This document shows positions 60,899 to 64,000 of a stretch of 64,000 nt of DNA, piece after piece. The notes beneath the pieces are model-generated. The model was not told the DNA's origin, did no database searches, and saw nothing but the letters and a program-made list of their open reading frames with translations. The stretch comes from Rostratula benghalensis (taxonomy: Eukaryota > Chordata > Aves > Charadriiformes > Rostratulidae), in assembly GCA_013399305.1 (NCBI GenBank), contig VXAI01000015.1:7003695-7067694 (forward strand), read 5' to 3'. Numbering within the stretch: position 1 is the stretch's first letter; each line of letters begins with the position of its first letter. A program made the translations under genes and the position numbers.

Positions 60899-63692
60899 GT
60901 CCGTGCGGCGGGAAGGGAGGGCGGGAGGGAGGTGGCGGGGCTTGGGGCCGGGCTGCAGCCTCACGGGCGCCTCTTCCCTCACAGCAAAAGGGCGTCGGGA
61001 TGGACGAGCCGCTGGTGGACTCGGAGGGCTTCCCCCGAGACGACATCGACCTCTACCAAGTGCGCACCGCCCGGCACAACATCATCTGTGAGTGGGGACC
61101 GGCGGCGGGGGGAGCCGGGGTGCCGGCGGGGCGGGAGGGACCGGCCCGGGGACCGGCGGGGCCGGGAGCGTCCCCTCCAGCCAGAACGAATCTGCAAAAG
61201 CTGGTGCTGAGGGGGGCACCGACAGGATTCTGCTGCCCGACACCATGTCGCTCTGCCTGTGCAGTGCCGTTCTGCAAAAAAAACCCAAAACCCTGGATCG
61301 CAGGGTTGCTCTGAGGTTGTTTTTCAGGGATTCGGCCTCAGTGCTTGTAGCGATAGGGGTCGGCACAGTTGGTGAAATGTCCCCGTGTTGTCACAGCAGC
61401 ACTCAAATCCTGCTTCTGCTGTGGAGCCATTTGGGATTCGTGAAATAACAGCCAAGCATTTTTGTGGTGTTTGTAGAATAAACTTTGGGTAAAAAATAGC
61501 CTTGGCATTTATTTCTTTGCAGGCCCTGTCTTTGGGAACGGCTTTTGCTCTACATAAGTGACTTGGTGGGAAAAAAGACTTCATGTTTTCTAGGTGACTG
61601 TAGGCCTCCAAGCTCTGCTTTCTGGCATGTCGGCTGAGACTTGTAGGATGGTTTTCTCTGTGACTTCTGCTGATAAACATCTGCAGGGCTGTGGGAGCTG
61701 GGCTGGTGCCAGCACCCAGCGGATACAGCAGCAGAGGTTATTGCTGGCCACGGCTGGGACCCCAGAGACCCAGGGCACCATTTTCTGCACAGCTTCAGAG
61801 GAGGGGGTGCGTGCTGAGGAAGAACCCCTAGAGGTAACTCGCTCCTGCTCCCTCTGTGCTAACGGTGTCACCCTCAGGTTTGCAGAACGACCACAAGGCC
61901 CTGATGAAGCAGGTGGAGGAAGCTCTTCACCAGCTGCACGCCCGGGAGAAGGAGAAGCAGGCCAAGGATGAGGCGGAGGCGTTGGCCGAGGCCATGAGCC
62001 AGGCCCAGAGCCTGCCACAGGCGTTTGCCAAAGTGAACGCGGTGACTCCAGGGTCTCCTGCAAGTGTCTCCGTAAGTTGGTGGGGTCTGACAGCCAGTGG
62101 GGAAGTCTTAGAGAGAAAACACAGTCAATGGCTTCCTCTGTCATTTGTCAATAAATGGGAATAAGTTGGGACGTTGATTAGGGTTCCTCCCCTTCTCTCC
62201 CCCTCCCCACCCTTTTTATTTATTTATTTATTTATTTTGGGAAGTATGCTGGGATGTACTGTTGCTGTGCAGGAAAGAGATGAGAACTCCATTCTCAGCT
62301 TCTTGCAAGGCCTCACTGACCATTCTAGCCTCAATGTTTCTGTTCCTGGGGAGAAGGAATACTCATAGAGGAGAATTCCTCTACAGAGGAATGGCATTTA
62401 CTCCTTTCTGAGGACACAGAGAGGGTATAAAGGAGTTCAGTTCCCTGAATGGTGAGACCAGCGTCATAGTGCGCCTCTCTGCGCGTGGCTGTGTGAAGGG
62501 TGATGCTCCTGTGGTATTGCCTGTCTTTGGAGTAGGCAGATGCTCATCTTCACTCTTCTGTCTCTGCCCAGGGGCTTCAAGTTGATGATGAGATAGTGGA
62601 GTTTGGTTCTGTCAACGTAAACAACTTCCGGAACCTGCAGAACATCGCCACAGTGGTGCAGCACAGCGAAGGGGTGAGCTCGTTTCTGCTGTAACTGTGT
62701 TCTTTCACCTGTCTTCATTAGCCAACAGCATTTTCTGTGAAACTTCCATCTCTGGGATCATCATTTCCATGTCAGAAGCATTGTCAGATCCAGCCTGAAT
62801 TTGTCAGATCCAGTGCTGAATTTGTTCTCTCGCAGCATTGGGTGAATTCCTGCTGGATAGAAAAGGGCAGGTGCCTCTTAGCTTTCTGCTGTGAGCATTG
62901 TATTGTCTGTTCTGCCCTGGGGGCTTCCTGCAGCCACAGCCTGCATTGCTCTGCCACCCTCCTGGACAGGCCAAAGCAGCTGCTACAGCCATCACGTGCT
63001 TTGTAGTGGAAGTGTGGGATTTCGTGGAGATGTCTCCACACCAAATACTCCCTCCTTTCACATCTAGCCATGGGGGTGGGAATGGGAGCCACTAAAGAAA
63101 AGCTTCTCTGGACTGAATGTTCCTCTGGTATTTCAGCAAACGAACAAAGAAGAAGGTTAACTTGCTGATGAAAAGTTTTGGTGTTTTGTTTTTTTTTTTT
63201 TTTCCCCCCTTTTCAGAGACCCCTGAGCGTGACTGTGCTCCGTGGTGGCAAAAAAGTGCATGTGGGGCTGACTCCGAAGCGCTGGGCCGGGAAGGGTCTC
63301 CTGGGGTAAGGTCCCACTTCACTTACCAGAAGGAGTGAGGCTTTTGCCCAGCTCAGAGCAGGTTTCCTGCGGCCGGGCCAGCTCTCTCCTTTGCTCTCAG
63401 CGTGTGTTGCTGCCTGCTCTGGGGGACTTCAGTGGTGGAAACCGGCCAAGAGCTGGAGGCTGACAGTTTTGCACAGTGATGGGGGGGGTGGGGTGGGCTG
63501 TGTCAAACATGAGGACAGGGAGGAAGATCTCAGTGCCTGGTTTGTCTGGTAGAGGAAACCAATGGAGGAAGGTTGTGGTGGGTTTGATTCGTGCCGTGTC
63601 AGATCTTCTGGGCTTGTTTGAGAACTGAGACCTTAATGTTTCCTTCTACCCTCTTCTTTTTCAGCTGCAATATCATTCCCTTGCAAAGATGA
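60785..63692 (+). CDS. PSMD9: PSMD9, 26S proteasome assembly chaperone (p27/Nas2 family), complete, 6 exons
   Basis: Exons 60785-60898, 60985-61087, 61878-62071, 62572-62673, 63217-63305 and 63665-63692 join to 209 codons plus TGA. Human PSMD9 is 223 residues; this N-terminus is shorter. The N-terminal part is helical/coiled-coil ([20 protein letters not shown], then a [14 protein letters not shown] helix). The C-terminal part is a PDZ domain (about 121-195, with [15 protein letters not shown]). The family holds the ATPase RPT5 (PSMC3), binding its C-terminus during assembly of the proteasome base, and is absent from the mature 26S particle. It ends GCNIIPLQR, as in mammals. The start codon has a good Kozak context (gccATGG). 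Confidence 0.96.
60985..61087 (+). CDS. PSMD9: PSMD9 exon 2
   Basis: Residues 39-72 plus one base of Cys73: [20 protein letters not shown] and VRTARHNII. The acceptor is ccctcacag and the donor is gtgagt. Confidence 0.95.
61088..61877 (+). other. PSMD9: PSMD9 intron 2
   Basis: GT-AG intron of 790 bases. Its start is part of the CpG-rich island. Nothing else recognised. Confidence 0.85.
61878..62071 (+). CDS. PSMD9: PSMD9 exon 3
   Basis: It completes Cys73, then residues 74-137: [20 protein letters not shown] helix, then [17 protein letters not shown] entering the PDZ domain. Confidence 0.95.
62072..62571 (+). other. PSMD9: PSMD9 intron 3
   Basis: GT-AG intron of 500 bases with a TTTA microsatellite. 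Confidence 0.85.
62213..62238 (+). repeat. TTTA tetranucleotide microsatellite
   Basis: About five to six tandem ttta units in PSMD9 intron 3. Probably length-polymorphic. Confidence 0.9.
62572..62673 (+). CDS. PSMD9: PSMD9 exon 4 (PDZ core)
   Basis: Residues 138-171, phase 0: [19 protein letters not shown], then [13 protein letters not shown]. Confidence 0.96.
62674..63216 (+). other. PSMD9: PSMD9 intron 4
   Basis: GT-AG intron of 543 bases. A long T run precedes its acceptor. Nothing else recognised. Confidence 0.85.
63217..63305 (+). CDS. PSMD9: PSMD9 exon 5
   Basis: Residues 172-200 plus two bases of Gly201: [20 protein letters not shown], then KRWAGKGLL. Confidence 0.95.
63306..63664 (+). 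other. PSMD9: PSMD9 intron 5
   Basis: GT-AG intron of 359 bases. Nothing recognisable inside. Confidence 0.85.
63665..63692 (+). CDS. PSMD9: PSMD9 exon 6 (last coding exon)
   Basis: It completes Gly201, then CNIIPLQR and the stop TGA at 63690-63692. Confidence 0.93.
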
Positions 63693-64000
63693 CCATTGCT
63701 TGGAAAACAGTAAAGCTGAAACTTGTGCCTGCTTTCTGGACTCTGATTTGAAAACTTCCCCGTGTGTTTTTGCTGAAGCAAATGTTTCAGAGGCTGTGAC
63801 CTCTATGTGCCAGACTGAGTCTGAAGGGGTTCTGCTAGAGTAAGGTCTGACTGCAGTTCAGAATTGTGCTGGTTCATCTGCAGTAGGTTGCAGAGTTGCA
63901 AGATGTGGCTTCTCATCTCTTACACCTTGTGTCAGTTTGCAATGAGGCTGCAGGGAGACCCCAGCTTCCCTTGATACAGACTAAAGAGAGTTAAAACGCT
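63693..64000 (+). other. PSMD9: PSMD9 3' UTR (runs to the window edge)
   Basis: No AATAAA is seen before the window ends, so the UTR probably continues beyond it. Confidence 0.55.

Noticed and set aside
60310..61314. 334-codon frame on the plus strand
   Set aside because: It crosses the N gap, then reads PSMD9 exon 2 and introns without splicing. Not a gene.

Overview
This window is vertebrate nuclear DNA, almost certainly from a bird. Three fragments match the 3' end of the CR1 LINE, which dominates avian genomes, and the genes are multi-exon with ordinary GT-AG introns. Gene order and orientation (SETD1B >, < HPD, PSMD9 >) match the conserved block known from human 12q24.31. The species cannot be fixed from the sequence alone. 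There is one assembly gap of N at 60522-60662.

Region 1 (1 to about 52.1 kb, + strand) is SETD1B, the catalytic subunit of a SET1/COMPASS histone H3K4 methyltransferase. Fifteen coding exons can be joined in frame, giving 1896 residues from the RRM to the stop codon at 47171-47173. The N-terminal exons lie upstream of the window. One intron is about 21.9 kb (7751-29655). Another (42158-44387) is a minor-class AT-AC (U12-type) intron. The 3' UTR is long and AT-rich, about 4.2-4.9 kb depending on the poly(A) site used.

Region 2 (about 53.2-59.56 kb, - strand) is HPD, 4-hydroxyphenylpyruvate dioxygenase of tyrosine catabolism. Fourteen exons give an intact 393-residue protein with the iron ligands at His183, His266 and Glu349. 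A TATA-like box lies just upstream of exon 1. HPD converges on SETD1B tail to tail.

Region 3 (60.78 kb to the end, + strand) is PSMD9, the proteasome-base assembly chaperone with a PDZ domain. Six exons give a complete 209-residue protein. Its promoter is GC-rich and TATA-less, and it faces the HPD promoter head to head across about 1.2 kb that contains the N gap.

The three genes do not form a pathway: one acts in chromatin, one in liver-type amino-acid catabolism and one in proteasome assembly. I found no wholly new system. The observations most worth a second look are the AT-AC intron, a decayed duplicate of a SETD1B exon inside the next intron, a repeated TPG[R/K][D/E]-type motif in SETD1B, a possible intronic poly(A) site that would truncate SETD1B after the RRM, and four perfect Pumilio motifs in the SETD1B 3' UTR.
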